A stretch of DNA of 56,394 bases, taken from CAZJRB01 sp964547995 (GTDB taxonomy: Bacteria; Planctomycetota; Planctomycetia; Pirellulales; Thermoguttaceae). Every line of letters starts with the position of its first letter. Positions within the stretch are counted from its first letter, which is position 1. The notes under the pieces are model-generated. The model ran no database searches. It was not told the DNA's origin and worked only from the letters and a program-made list of their open reading frames with translations. Where the stretch lies: NCBI GenBank assembly GCA_964547995.1, contig CAZJRB010000037.1, positions 1 to 56,394 on the forward strand, in the 5' to 3' direction. A program made the position numbers and the translations under genes. This document shows positions 17,906 to 27,700 of this stretch, one piece after another.

Positions 17906-19009
17906 CTACTTGATTCCCGGATTGCGCTGGATGGCTCCGCGCACGCCGAGCAACTCCGGGTGGCGAGCGATCTTGTCCGAGAAGACCCGGGCGTCGGCAA
18001 CAATCGGCTTGAGTTGGCGGGTGAGTTCGTCAATATTGCGGGCTGCCCGGTTGAGGTGGCAGTAGAGTTCGGGATCGTTCATCAACTTCCCGAGCGAGCC
18101 GGTCGGGCTGTTTATCTTCTGGCTGAAGAGGATCAATTGCGACATGAGCTGATCGAGATTATCGGTTCCGCGATCGATCCGTTCGAGCATTTCCCGGCTG
18201 CCCAATTTGGCTGTGAATTGCTGCATGTTGTCGAGATTCGATTCGACCTTGCCCAAGGCATCCTGCATAGTGACCATGGTGTCGCGAGTTTGCTGGACGA
18301 CCTCCGGCATTTGCTCCAAAGAACGGCGGAGCTGTTCCTGGAGTTCCTCGTCGCCGATGAGTTTGTTGGTGGCGTCGGCGATCTTCTGGACGGATACCAG
18401 GGTGCGGTTGGCCTGGTCGACGGCGGTTTTGAATCCTTCCTGATTCTCATCGAGAATGTCGTTGACCGTGTCGAGCGTTTTCCCCAGCTTCTGGCTGGCG
18501 TGGCTCAGGTTGCCGGCGGCCGTGGTCACGGACCCGATCGTCTTGTCGAGCGTTTGTTGGAGATCGCTCATCATTTCGGTCGGATCCACTTGGACATAGC
18601 CGCGCAGTTTTGTGCCGTCGGCAATTTCCGTCGTCGGGATTTTCGGATCATCCACGCGAACGAATTCGAGCGCCGCGTCGCCCAACAGGCTTGTTTGCAC
18701 GTAGCAGATGTCGTTGTGGTAAAGCCGTTTGTCACCCTGGATGGCGGCGGTGACCACGACGGCGGCGGTGGCACGCCCCTGCTCGTCCGTAGCGAACTTG
18801 ACTTTGCTGACGCGACCGATAAGTATCCCGCTCTTGCGGACCGGGGTATCCTTTTTAACGCCCGGCGCCGAGGGGAAAGTAATCTCGATGGTATACTCCT
18901 TGTGAATGATCTTGGGAAGTTTGCCGAACATCGCGAGCAGGATGCCGGTGATGATTAGCGTGGCGAAGACCATCACGCCGACTCGGAATTGCATGACCCG
19001 TTCGTCCAT
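17906..19009 (-). CDS. MCE-family substrate-binding protein, MlaD-like
   Basis: This is the periplasmic lipid-binding component of an MCE importer, about 367 residues. It has one N-terminal TM helix (about 9-27), then the MCE domain (SAPGVKKDTPVRKSGILIGRV near 46-67) and a long coiled coil of amphipathic repeats (about 140-340, with DKTIGSV, LDNMQQF, TRQLKPIV). It follows the ATPase gene by 3 bases and the permease gene by about 860, so the three form an operon in permease-ATPase-MCE order. Phospholipid transport between membranes is the family role. Confidence 0.93.
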   Translation of the reverse strand: MDERVMQFRVGVMVFATLIITGILLAMFGKLPKIIHKEYTIEITFPSAPGVKKDTPVRKSGILIGRVSKVKFATDEQGRATAAVVVTAAIQGDKRLYHNDICYVQTSLLGDAALEFVRVDDPKIPTTEIADGTKLRGYVQVDPTEMMSDLQQTLDKTIGSVTTAAGNLSHASQKLGKTLDTVNDILDENQEGFKTAVDQANRTLVSVQKIADATNKLIGDEELQEQLRRSLEQMPEVVQQTRDTMVTMQDALGKVESNLDNMQQFTAKLGSREMLERIDRGTDNLDQLMSQLILFSQKINSPTGSLGKLMNDPELYCHLNRAARNIDELTRQLKPIVADARVFSDKIARHPELLGVRGAIQRNPGIK

Positions 19010-19012
19010 GAT

Positions 19013-19855
19013 TCAGCTCCCGTTGATACCGTTTCGGCTTCGCATTTCCATGAGTCGTTCGCCCGCCTCGCCGTTGACGAACTGGCTTACCCGGCGGTCG
19101 GGTGCGGAATCGATCTGCTCGGGCACTCCGTCGTAGAGAACTTGCGGCTCGTCCTCGCGGAGTCTTTCCAGCGGGTAGAGCATGACGATCCGGTTGGCGG
19201 TCTTTCGCGCGGTCCGCATATCGTGCGTGACCACTATCGCGGTGACGGGGTGTTCCCGCCGGGTCTTGAGGATCAACTCGTTGATCACGTCGCTCATGAT
19301 CGGATCGAGTCCGGTGGTTGGCTCATCGTAGAGGATGATTTCCGGGTCCATAGCCAGGGCGCGGGCCAACCCAACGCGCTTCCGCATCCCGCCGGAGAGT
19401 TCGGCCGGCTTTTTGCGCATCGCTTCTTGCGGCAAGCCGACCTCGGCCAGCCGTGCCAGCACGATTTCACGGATATCCTCCTCGTTCTTTGACGTGTGTT
19501 GCTTTAGCGGGAAGGCGATGTTTTGGGCCACCGTCATGCTGTCGAACAGGGCCGCCTGCTGGAAGAGGAACCCGAAGCGGATCCGCTGCCGGGTGAGTTC
19601 GCGTTCACTCAGTTCGGAAAGATCGTTTCCATCGAAACGGACCTTTCCCCGCGTCGGCTGCAATAGTCCGATGACCGTCTTCAGCAACACGGTTTTGCCG
19701 CAACCGCTTTCACCGATGACGGCCAGAGTTTCGCCTTGGGTAAGATTGAAACTGATACGGCGCAGGACCTTCTGAGGCCCGAAATCGACGCTGAGACCTT
19801 GGATTTCCACCAGCGGCAGGGGGCGGCCGTTCGAGTTTTCGGGGAACGTTACCAT
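19013..19855 (-). CDS. ABC transporter ATP-binding protein, MlaF-like
   Basis: This 280-residue ATPase energises the MCE importer. Visible motifs are Walker A GESGCGKT, the Q-loop region FLFQQAALFDS, the signature LSGGMRKRVGLARALA, Walker B IILYDEPTTGLDP and the H-loop VVTHD. The C-terminal tail after about 240 (VPEQIDSAPDRRVSQFVNGEAGERL) is typical of MlaF proteins. It is 16 bases downstream of the permease and 3 bases upstream of the MCE gene. Confidence 0.94.
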   Translation of the reverse strand: MVTFPENSNGRPLPLVEIQGLSVDFGPQKVLRRISFNLTQGETLAVIGESGCGKTVLLKTVIGLLQPTRGKVRFDGNDLSELSERELTRQRIRFGFLFQQAALFDSMTVAQNIAFPLKQHTSKNEEDIREIVLARLAEVGLPQEAMRKKPAELSGGMRKRVGLARALAMDPEIILYDEPTTGLDPIMSDVINELILKTRREHPVTAIVVTHDMRTARKTANRIVMLYPLERLREDEPQVLYDGVPEQIDSAPDRRVSQFVNGEAGERLMEMRSRNGINGS

Positions 19856-19871
19856 GGTCTTGCTGCTTTTC

Positions 19872-20744
19872 CTAGAAGAGGCGGGGTGCCTCGGGCCAGA
19901 TGGAATAGTAGATGCCGTCGAGCATGATGCCCAGAAGCAGATCGAGCACGAGGATGATCACGAATGAGTAGACGAAAGCGGAGGTGGCCGCTTTGCCCAC
20001 CCCCTCGGCGCCCGGATCGCAGTGGAAACCGCGGTGGCACGCGATCAGCGCGATTGCCGCACCAAAAAAAAGGCTCTTGAAAACGCCGACGAACAGGTCG
20101 AAGTTACCCACAAAATCCGCCGAATTCGCCAGATAATGATGCGGATCGATTCCCAGAAGGAATACCGCGTAGAAGTACGCGCCGGCGACACCCATGAAGT
20201 CGGCCATGATCGTCAAGGCGGGAATCAGGCAAAGGCAGGCGAGAAACCGCGGTACGACCAGGTAGTGAATCGGATTGGCGCCCATGCTGCTGAGCGCATC
20301 GATCTGTTCGGTGACCCGCATCGTACCTAGTTCAGCGGCCATGGAGCTGCCGACCCGGCCGGCCAGCATCGTCGCCGCCAGCACCGGTCCCAACTCGCGG
20401 ACAAGCGACATATTGATAACCGCACCCAACCGCGTTTCCATGTTGAGCATTCGGAATTGATTGAAACTCTGCACCACCAGCACCATCCCGATGAATGTCC
20501 CCGTCAAGGCCACCACCGGGAGACTCAACACGCCGATCTGATAGAAATTCGGGAGGATTGTCTCGCGGCGCGGGAGCCGGGTAAACAGCCAGCGGGTCGT
20601 CCGGGCGGTAAACAGCGACATGCTTCCCAGCGCGATCATCCAGTCCATGATTAACGCGCCGAGATCGGCGATCCAGTTGGCCATCATCATCACGAGGCCG
20701 CCGCCCGGCTGCTCGGAAATCGGGATGTCTGGGATAGAGGCCAT
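19872..20744 (-). CDS. MCE importer permease, MlaE-like
   Basis: This inner-membrane permease of about 290 residues leads the MCE operon. The family core is visible: TGTFIGMVLVVQ, a RELGPVLAATMLAGRVGSSMAAELGTMRVTEQIDAL stretch around residues 113-148, and a C-terminal VYSFVIILVLDLLLGIML helix. It has five to six predicted TM helices after a polar N-terminus. It transports lipids with the MlaF- and MlaD-like partners. No mlaB or mlaC homologue is next to it. Confidence 0.94.
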   Translation of the reverse strand: MASIPDIPISEQPGGGLVMMMANWIADLGALIMDWMIALGSMSLFTARTTRWLFTRLPRRETILPNFYQIGVLSLPVVALTGTFIGMVLVVQSFNQFRMLNMETRLGAVINMSLVRELGPVLAATMLAGRVGSSMAAELGTMRVTEQIDALSSMGANPIHYLVVPRFLACLCLIPALTIMADFMGVAGAYFYAVFLLGIDPHHYLANSADFVGNFDLFVGVFKSLFFGAAIALIACHRGFHCDPGAEGVGKAATSAFVYSFVIILVLDLLLGIMLDGIYYSIWPEAPRLF

Positions 20745-21052
20745 CAGGCGCTTCTTATTCTTATTGGATGTCGGGGAGTGCGCAAATCAAGCGCAGAACT
20801 CCATTTCTTACTTCGTCGAGGTGACCTTGAGGCTTGAGAAAACCTTGCCGATTCGAGAAGTGAGGCAAGATGCGGTATATGCGAAGATTGCCTGACCGGG
20901 ATTATTTATGTGACAAGCAGGGGAGGCGTAGCCCGCCCGGAGATCCTGAACCCTGTTCCAACGGAACCCTGGCACGCAGTGCCAGGGCTTTTGCTCTCGA
21001 CCTCAACTCTCGACCCTCAACTCGTGTGATATGTTATTTCCCGGGTCTTGCC
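20745..21052. other. Gap between the Mla-like operon and the FIST gene
   Basis: No gene is seen. It holds the GCACTGCGTGC hairpin (20967-20987) just past the FIST stop, followed on the plus side by CTCGACC and CTCAACT short repeats. Confidence 0.5.
20967..20987 (-). terminator. Terminator-like hairpin with GCACTGCGTGC core
   Basis: A perfect 9-bp stem (20967-20975 with 20979-20987) closes a 3-base loop. On the minus strand it reads AAAAGCCC before the stem and GGGTT after it, as in the hairpin at 2311, and in both cases it follows a gene end (here FIST). It lacks a clear downstream T-tract. Confidence 0.5.
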
Positions 21053-22591
21053 TTACTTTTTAATCCCGACGATAGTAGAGACGAACGTGTGCTGCTGGTA
21101 TTGGTGCGAGAGTCCCTCGTACTCGCCCTTGATACGTCCCAATTCGCCCCAGGCGTAGAAGCCGAACAGCGGAACCCGGTTGCCCAGGGCCGGGAGAATC
21201 GCTTGGGTGACTTCGTCGTCGGTTTTCTTGCCGAAGGTCCGCAACCGCATCCCGCGGGCACAACAGTTGCTGAGCAGGCACAGGGCGGGTTCGTCGCCCG
21301 CCTGTTTGACCTCCTTGACAGTCTCTCGAATCCCCTTCTTGGCCGCGGCAATGATGGACGGGGCGGAATCCCCACCACAGAGAACCTTGATCTTGCTGCC
21401 CTTGACCACCGGCGCGACGAAGCAGAGCGAGCCCTTCGGCGTATCTACTTCTTTCCCCTCACGGTCCTTGCCTTTCTCGGGAACCCAGTTCAGCACCATG
21501 CGGACGTACTCCTTGCCTTCGGCAACAATGACCCCGATGGGATGTTGCCAATCGCTGCTCAGTTCGTCGTCTTCTTTCATGCCGCGGAGTTTTCGGTAGA
21601 CTTCCTCCGCCGGCTTGTCGTCGAGTGTAACGATCCACTTGTCTTTGGTCTCGGTGACCGTGACGGTATCCTTGGCGGGTTTGAATTCGTTGGTGTGGTT
21701 GCCGAAGGCATCGATAGGTCCGCCTATACCGATGGCGACAACGTGCCCTTTCATCGCTTCACCGTCCTTGAACTGGGCCCCCGCCAGACCGCCCGCCGAC
21801 TCCATGTCGTCGGGCATGCTGTTGCCGCCGAACAGGGTGATTCCTTTCGGGCTGTTGTCAACGACACCGCGGATGAAATCTTCGACGCTAACGCCCTCTT
21901 TGGCCTCGAAACTCAGTCGCATTTCGGCCAGGACGAGGATCAGCTTCAAGTCCTTGACGTCTTTCATTGCACCGGCGACGGCCTTGCCGGTGGCCAGCCG
22001 ATTGTCTTGTATCTCGACCTTGCACGTTTCGGCGGAGGCCTGATCGCCGCCGACGGCCAAGACGGCCACGGCGTTGCGAAGCAGCGTGCCGCTGTTGGTC
22101 AGGCACCGGGCACGGCAACCGATGTTCTTTACTCCGTCGCAAGCCTCGTTGACGGCCTCGGCAACGGCTTTCTCGGCAGGCACATCCGCCTTACAGGCGG
22201 TGGCCTGGCTCTTTTCGTCGGGTGTGAAGTCGGGGTCCTGATAGTAGGTGTAGAAAACAACAGCCTTGGCCGGGCACCCAAGGGCCTCGATGGCCCGCTG
22301 CGTCGCCTCTTTGCCGGCCGCCGCCGGATCGGTGTTGGCGGACCATGCCACGGCAAACCTGATCTTCTCTTCTGAACCGGATGCCACCACGTTTTCGCTT
22401 CTCTTCACGGTAACCCTCCTCCTCGACCTTGGTCTCCTCTTCTTGATTCGATGTTTTGCCATGATTATCGGGCTGGACCGGAGTTCAAGGTCCCCCTGCG
22501 AGCTTGTTGGCGGTATCGCATCCGATCCGGGTGCAGAGGCACACCAGGGCAGGGCCGCACTGGCCAATAGAAACGATAGCAGTGTTCTCAT
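21053..22591 (-). CDS. FIST-domain protein, probably exported
   Basis: This 512-residue protein contains a FIST N and FIST C pair, families thought to bind small molecules such as amino acids in sensory proteins. ATG 22591 is preceded by GAGG and gives a signal-like helix (LLSFLLASAALPWCASA). A very basic stretch KKRRPRSRRRVTVKR follows near residues 50-64, then FIST_N from about 75 and FIST_C ending with ALGNRVPLFGFYAWGELG. ATG 22462 would remove the signal and give a cytosolic protein. It diverges from the TetR gene across 250 bases. Whether it senses or stores a ligand is unknown. Confidence 0.85.
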   Translation of the reverse strand: MRTLLSFLLASAALPWCASAPGSDAIPPTSSQGDLELRSSPIIMAKHRIKKRRPRSRRRVTVKRSENVVASGSEEKIRFAVAWSANTDPAAAGKEATQRAIEALGCPAKAVVFYTYYQDPDFTPDEKSQATACKADVPAEKAVAEAVNEACDGVKNIGCRARCLTNSGTLLRNAVAVLAVGGDQASAETCKVEIQDNRLATGKAVAGAMKDVKDLKLILVLAEMRLSFEAKEGVSVEDFIRGVVDNSPKGITLFGGNSMPDDMESAGGLAGAQFKDGEAMKGHVVAIGIGGPIDAFGNHTNEFKPAKDTVTVTETKDKWIVTLDDKPAEEVYRKLRGMKEDDELSSDWQHPIGVIVAEGKEYVRMVLNWVPEKGKDREGKEVDTPKGSLCFVAPVVKGSKIKVLCGGDSAPSIIAAAKKGIRETVKEVKQAGDEPALCLLSNCCARGMRLRTFGKKTDDEVTQAILPALGNRVPLFGFYAWGELGRIKGEYEGLSHQYQQHTFVSTIVGIKK

Positions 22592-22617
22592 GATCTCGAT
22601 CCTCGGGTTGGGAAGTT

Positions 22618-22629
22618 GCGAAATTTCGC
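22618..22629. promoter_or_regulatory. Perfect 12-bp palindrome, candidate operator
   Basis: GCGAAATTTCGC is a perfect palindrome 27 bases upstream of the FIST start, in the gap shared with the TetR gene. It may be a regulator site. Confidence 0.3.
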
Positions 22630-22802
22630 GTGAAGGGGGGACATTGTACCCAATCCGCGAAGAGCAGGAATCCCCCACCGGATTTGGCATACCACACCCC
22701 TTCGCAGAGGTGTTTGGCCTGGTTTACGCGGGCTGGTGGCAGAATTTGGAACTTTCCATTGCGGGTGAGTTGACCGGACTGGCACCCTTGAGTAGAGTAG
22801 AT

Positions 22803-22820
22803 GGACGGACGCGCCCGTCC
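22803..22820. promoter_or_regulatory. Inverted repeat upstream of tetR, candidate operator
   Basis: GGACGG and CCGTCC are separated by six bases and end 21 bases before ATG 22842. The position suits TetR autoregulation, but it could also be a dispersed repeat. Confidence 0.3.
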
Positions 22821-22841
22821 GCAATTTTCCCGGAAAGCAGC

Positions 22842-23474
22842 ATGAATCACTCGAACGGCACTACCTCCGAGAATCCCGAGAAACGAAACGCCGTTCTGGA
22901 GCAGGCCATACGCACATTTGCCGAACTCGGCTTCCGCAGGGCCGACGTCCAGGTGATCGCCGATCGAGCGGGCGTCGGCAAGGGAACCGTCTATCGTTAC
23001 TTCGGCAACAAGGAGGACCTGTTTTGGGCGGCCAGTTTCGAGGTCCTCCGGCGACTCGAGCAGCGGTTGTTTCCGGCCGTCCAGCGTGAGGAAGGGGCAC
23101 TGGAGAAACTCCGCGCCGCATGTCTTGCCTATGCAGGGTTTTTTGAAGAGAACCCAAACTGCCTGGAAATCTTCGTCCAGGATCGGGCCGAATTCCGCGG
23201 CGGCATACCCGAGTCGCACTTGGAGCATCAGGAGAAGCTGATTGAGGAGTTCGGCGACATTCTCCGACAGGGAATCGACCGGGGCGAAGTCAGGCCCGTC
23301 GATATCCGCAAGACGATTCTCGCCTTAGGGAGCGTTCTGTACGGAACCGTGGTCTTCAGTTCCTACGCGACATTCGACTTGACGATTACCGAGATGGCCG
23401 AACATGCCGTGGATGTTTTCTTGAGTGGTTTGTGCGTCGATACCTCGTGCAACAATGAAGGAAGTGCAACATGA
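22842..23474 (+). CDS. TetR-family transcriptional repressor of an RND operon
   Basis: This 210-residue regulator has the TetR HTH at about 14-60 (AIRTFAELGFRRADVQVIADRAGVGKGTVYRYFGNKEDLF is the recognition region) and an all-helical ligand domain with LEIFVQDRAEFRGG. ATG 22842 follows GGAAAGCAGC. Its stop overlaps the adaptor start as ATGA (23471-23474), so the three genes form one operon. It probably represses the efflux operon and its own promoter until an unknown ligand binds. Confidence 0.9.
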   Translation: MNHSNGTTSENPEKRNAVLEQAIRTFAELGFRRADVQVIADRAGVGKGTVYRYFGNKEDLFWAASFEVLRRLEQRLFPAVQREEGALEKLRAACLAYAGFFEENPNCLEIFVQDRAEFRGGIPESHLEHQEKLIEEFGDILRQGIDRGEVRPVDIRKTILALGSVLYGTVVFSSYATFDLTITEMAEHAVDVFLSGLCVDTSCNNEGSAT

Positions 23475-24793
23475 AGCGACTCGGTGCCGTTCTGCCGGTG
23501 GTGGTCTTGGCCTGCGGCCTGGCGGGATGTGGGGGGACCGACAAATCGGCCGATCATGCCGCCGGGGAGGTTCACGTGCCGGAGGTGGAATTCGCGCCGG
23601 TTGCACGGGTGCCCATTCGCACTTCGCTCGATCTGGTCGGCACGCTGATTCCCGTCCGGGCAACGACGATCGTCTCCGATGTGGACGGGATCATCGAGTC
23701 CTTTCCCAACTCGAACCGGAGTCTCGAATTCGAGGAAAACGGGCAAAAGAGGTCGGTGCCGCTGACGTTGGACCTCGGGCACGAGGTCCGCGAAGGGGAC
23801 GTGTTGGTCCAGATAGACCCGACTGATTTCCGGCTGGCGCTGGAGGTTGCCGAAAAAAAGCGCGATTTAGCCAAGAAGAATCTGGACCTCTTGAAGAACT
23901 GGATGCAGCAGGAAGAGACGGAGCAGTTATTGCGGGCGTCGAAGGAAGCGGAAGCTGCCTATAAGTTCGCGAAGGCCGATTTCGACCGGTTGGATCAACT
24001 CCACCAGCGGCACAGCATTTCGCGAAGCGAATATGATGCGGCCGAGATGGCGCTGGAAACGGCCAAGGCAGTGAGAAGGCATGCTGGCGAGGCCTTGAAG
24101 ATTGCGGAGAAACGCATGCCCGCCCAACTCGCCGTTGCCCAGGCCAAGTTTGCCGTTGCTGAAGCGGAGGTCAAGGTTCAACAAGAGAAACTCGACAAGA
24201 CGACGGTTCACGCCCCGTACGACGCCGTGATCGCCGATCGCTACGTCAGCGTGGGCGATCGCGTTACGGCGATGCCGCGCGTGGAGATCATGCGGATCAT
24301 TGATCCGCGGGTGCTCTTTGCCGAGGTCGACGTGCCGGAGCGGTATCAAGCGAAGGTCAAGCTGGGCGAGATGGCAGCGGTCACCGCCGAAGGAGTTTCC
24401 CAACCGGTCCCCGCCCGGGTCGAGATCGTAAATTCCATGATCGATCCGGAGACCCGTACCTTTCGCGTCCGGCTGACAATCGACAACCGCAAGCGGATTC
24501 TGAAGTCGGGCGGGTTCGTTCACGTGGCTTTGCCGATCGCCACGGCGGTGAACGTCACGGCGGTCCCGCGCCGCGCCGTCACCTTCACCGAGGGGCATCC
24601 CGCCGTGTTCGTCTTCGAGCCGGCAGGAACCGACGGACTGGGCCACGTCAGAAAGGCGCCCGTCGAGCTGGGAGTTGCCAACGGAGACTCCTATGAAATC
24701 ACCGCCGGCGTTTCGCCGGGGCAGTTGGTCGCAGCCGAGAAGCTCTCACTACTGACTAACGGTTTGCGGGTTCAACCCAAACACATACGATGA
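23471..24793 (+). CDS. RND efflux periplasmic adaptor (MFP) lipoprotein
   Basis: This 440-residue adaptor opens with a lipobox signal (LACGLAGCGG) and is anchored to the inner membrane. It has a lipoyl half near residues 60-115 (DLGHEVREGDVLVQIDPTDF), a long coiled-coil hairpin (about 118-235) and a second lipoyl half (APYDAVIADRYVSVGDRV), then beta-barrel and membrane-proximal domains (DPETRTFRVRLTIDN). An insertion of about 40 residues separates the first strand from the lipoyl half. It overlaps tetR and the permease by 4 bases each. It should link the RND pump to a TolC-type channel, not encoded next to it. Confidence 0.92.
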   Translation: MKRLGAVLPVVVLACGLAGCGGTDKSADHAAGEVHVPEVEFAPVARVPIRTSLDLVGTLIPVRATTIVSDVDGIIESFPNSNRSLEFEENGQKRSVPLTLDLGHEVREGDVLVQIDPTDFRLALEVAEKKRDLAKKNLDLLKNWMQQEETEQLLRASKEAEAAYKFAKADFDRLDQLHQRHSISRSEYDAAEMALETAKAVRRHAGEALKIAEKRMPAQLAVAQAKFAVAEAEVKVQQEKLDKTTVHAPYDAVIADRYVSVGDRVTAMPRVEIMRIIDPRVLFAEVDVPERYQAKVKLGEMAAVTAEGVSQPVPARVEIVNSMIDPETRTFRVRLTIDNRKRILKSGGFVHVALPIATAVNVTAVPRRAVTFTEGHPAVFVFEPAGTDGLGHVRKAPVELGVANGDSYEITAGVSPGQLVAAEKLSLLTNGLRVQPKHIR

Positions 24794-27700
24794 AGATCTC
24801 CGAGACGTGCATCCGCCGGCCGGTCCTTACCTCCATGGTGTTCATCTCCCTGGCGGTCTTTGGGATTGTTTCCTACAGATCAATCGGCGTGGACCTTTTC
24901 CCTGACGTCGATTTCCCGATCGTTACCGTAACGGTACCTTTTGAAGGAGCCGATCCGGAGACGGTCGAAACCGAAGTGACCGACGTGATTGAGGAGGCGG
25001 TCAACACGATCAGCGGTATCAAGAGCCTGCGGAGCGAGAGCATCGAAGGCCTGTCGCAGGTTTTCATCGAATTCGAGTTGGAGGAGGACGTCAACGTCGT
25101 TAGCCAGGATGTTCGCGAAAAAGTGGCGGGCATTCGCGGCGAGTTGCCGCTGGAGATCGAGCCGCCGATGATCGAGAAGCTCGACCTCGACGCCGCGCCG
25201 ATCCTGTCGATTGTCGTTTCCGGTCCGGATCCCATCCGCGAACTGACCCGGTATGCCGACGACGTGGTGAAAGTCCGCATCGAGGGCGTTCCGGGGGTGG
25301 GTAACGTGCGCCTGGTCGGCGACCGCGAGCGGGAAGTCCGAATCTGGCTCCGCATCCACAACCTGCACGCCCACCAGCTCACGGCCAAGGACGTGATCGA
25401 CCGGCTGCGGGCCGAAAACCTCGAGCCGCCGGGGGGGCGGGTGGAAACCGCCGCCCGGGAAATCATCGTCAAGACCAAAGGCAAAATCGAGAAGGTCGAG
25501 GACTTCGAGAATCTCATCGTCGCCAATCGCCTGGGAACCCCCATTCGGCTGCGCGACGTGGCCTGGGTGGAAGACGGTATGGAGGACTTCCGAAGCCTTG
25601 CCCAACTCGACGGCCGCCGGGCCGTTTCCCTGCTGGTCCGTCGCCAGTCGGGAACCAACATGCTCCAAGTGGCCAACGTCGTCAAGGAACGCCTCGACGA
25701 CCTCCGCGACGAACTGCCCGCAGGATATGAATTGATCGTCGCCCAGGACCTCTCGGTCTTCGTCCGTCAGAGCATCAGCGAGGCCCAGGGCGAGCTGCTC
25801 CGCGGCGGTATTCTCGCCGTCCTGGTGATCCTGCTTTTCCTGCGGAGTTTCCGCGGGTCGTTCGTTGCCGCCATCACGATCCCGACCACGATCATCACAA
25901 CGTTTACGTTCATCTTCGCCATGGGCTTCACGGTCAACATGATGACCCTGCTGGCATTGACGATCTCGGTCGGCATGATCATCGACGACTCGATCGTCGT
26001 GCTGGAGAACTCTTACCGGCACATGGAGGAAGGCCACGCGCGCATGGAAGCGGCCCGGCGCGGGATCGCGGAAATCGGCTTCGCCGTGATCGCCACCTCG
26101 CTGGCCATCGGCGCCGTGTTTGTGCCCGTCGCATTCATGACGGGGATCGTCGGGCGTTTCTTCTACGAGTTCGGTCTGACGGTTTCGTTTGCCGTCGCTG
26201 TCTCGACGTTCATCGCCGTGACGCTCTCGCCGATGCTCTGTTCCCGCGTGCTGAAGGTGAGCAAGTCGCATGGCCGCGTGTTCAATTTTCTGGAAAGGAT
26301 ATTCGAGAAGCTGGAATCGGCCTATTTCGGCGTCCTCGACCGGGCGCTCCGCCACCGCTGGATCGTCATTGTGGGGGCGATCGTGGTATTTGCCTCGAGC
26401 CTCATCATCACGCGATATCTCGGCACGGAATTCATCCCCCAGGCGGACGAAGGCCAATTCAACGTCCAGATCGAAACGCCCATCGGTTCCTCGATCCACG
26501 CGACCAGCGAGGTGCTCGAAGAGATCGAGCGGCGGATGGCTGCACTGCCGGGTGTGACGGAGGTCTTCACCACAGTCGGCGCGGGGATGGAGGAGCGCGT
26601 CAACGTCGCGACCGTGTTGGTGCAGTTGCCCCCCAAGGGCGATCGCGTCTATTCGCAGGCTCAACTCATGGAACTCGCCCGGCGGAAGCTGGCCGATTTG
26701 ACCCACTTGAAGATCAGCGTGGAGAACGTTCCACGGGTCAGCGGCGGCGGGTTCCGCGTCGCCGCGCTTCAGTACAACTTGCAGGGGGGTGATTTGGACC
26801 AACTGGTCGACCTTTCCGAGCAAGTCATGGAGCGGATGCGCGAGGTGCCCGGCATCACTGATGTCAACTCGACCTTCGACGCCGGCAAGCCCGAGGTCGA
26901 GGTGTTGATTGATCGCGAGAAGGCATCCGACATGGGCGTTTCGGTCGAAGATCTCGGCCGCGAGATCCGGACGCTGATCGGCGGCGACGAAGTCACAACG
27001 TTCGAGGAGGACGGCGATACGTTTGACGTTTGCGTCCGCCTGGCCCTGCCCGATCGCAGCCGCACCGATTCCATCCTCAATGTCCCGGTGCGGACCCGAA
27101 GCGGCAAGCTCGTGGAGCTTCGCAATTTCGTTCACGTGCGTGAGGGGACCGGGCCGGTGCAGATCAATCGCGAGGACCGCTCGCGCCAGGTGACCATCTT
27201 CGCCAACTTGGAGAAGACCGAGAGCGGTAAGCCCAAGAAGCTGGCTGCCGCGACCAAGGACATTCTGGCCATCGAGAAAGAGATCGGCCTGCCGCCGGGT
27301 GTCAAGAGCAAGTTCACCGGCGAGGCCCAGCACATGGAAGAGTCGTTTGCCAGCATCATATCGAGCTTGATCCTGGCGGTGATCCTGATCTACATGGTCC
27401 TGGCCGCCCAGTTCGAAAGCCTTGTCCACCCGTTCACCATTATGCTTTCGCTACCCTTATCGATCGTCGGGGCGCTGGGCCTGCTGGCGCTGACTGGCCG
27501 GACGCTGAACATCTTTTCGATGATCGGCATGATTATGCTGATGGGTCTGGTTACCAAGAACGCGATCCTGCTGATCGACTATACGAACCAATTGCGCCGC
27601 CGGGGAATGGAACGTAACGACGCGGTGCGCCGCGCCGGCCCCATCCGGTTGCGCCCCATCCTGATGACGGCCTTCTCAACGATTGCCGGCATGATTCCCG

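Noticed and set aside
20870..22375. 501-residue plus-strand frame
   Set aside because: It is the antisense shadow of the FIST gene; composition is Gly/Asp/Arg-rich without domain motifs.
24880..27429. 849-residue minus-strand frame
   Set aside because: It is an antisense shadow of the RND permease, as expected for GC-rich third positions.
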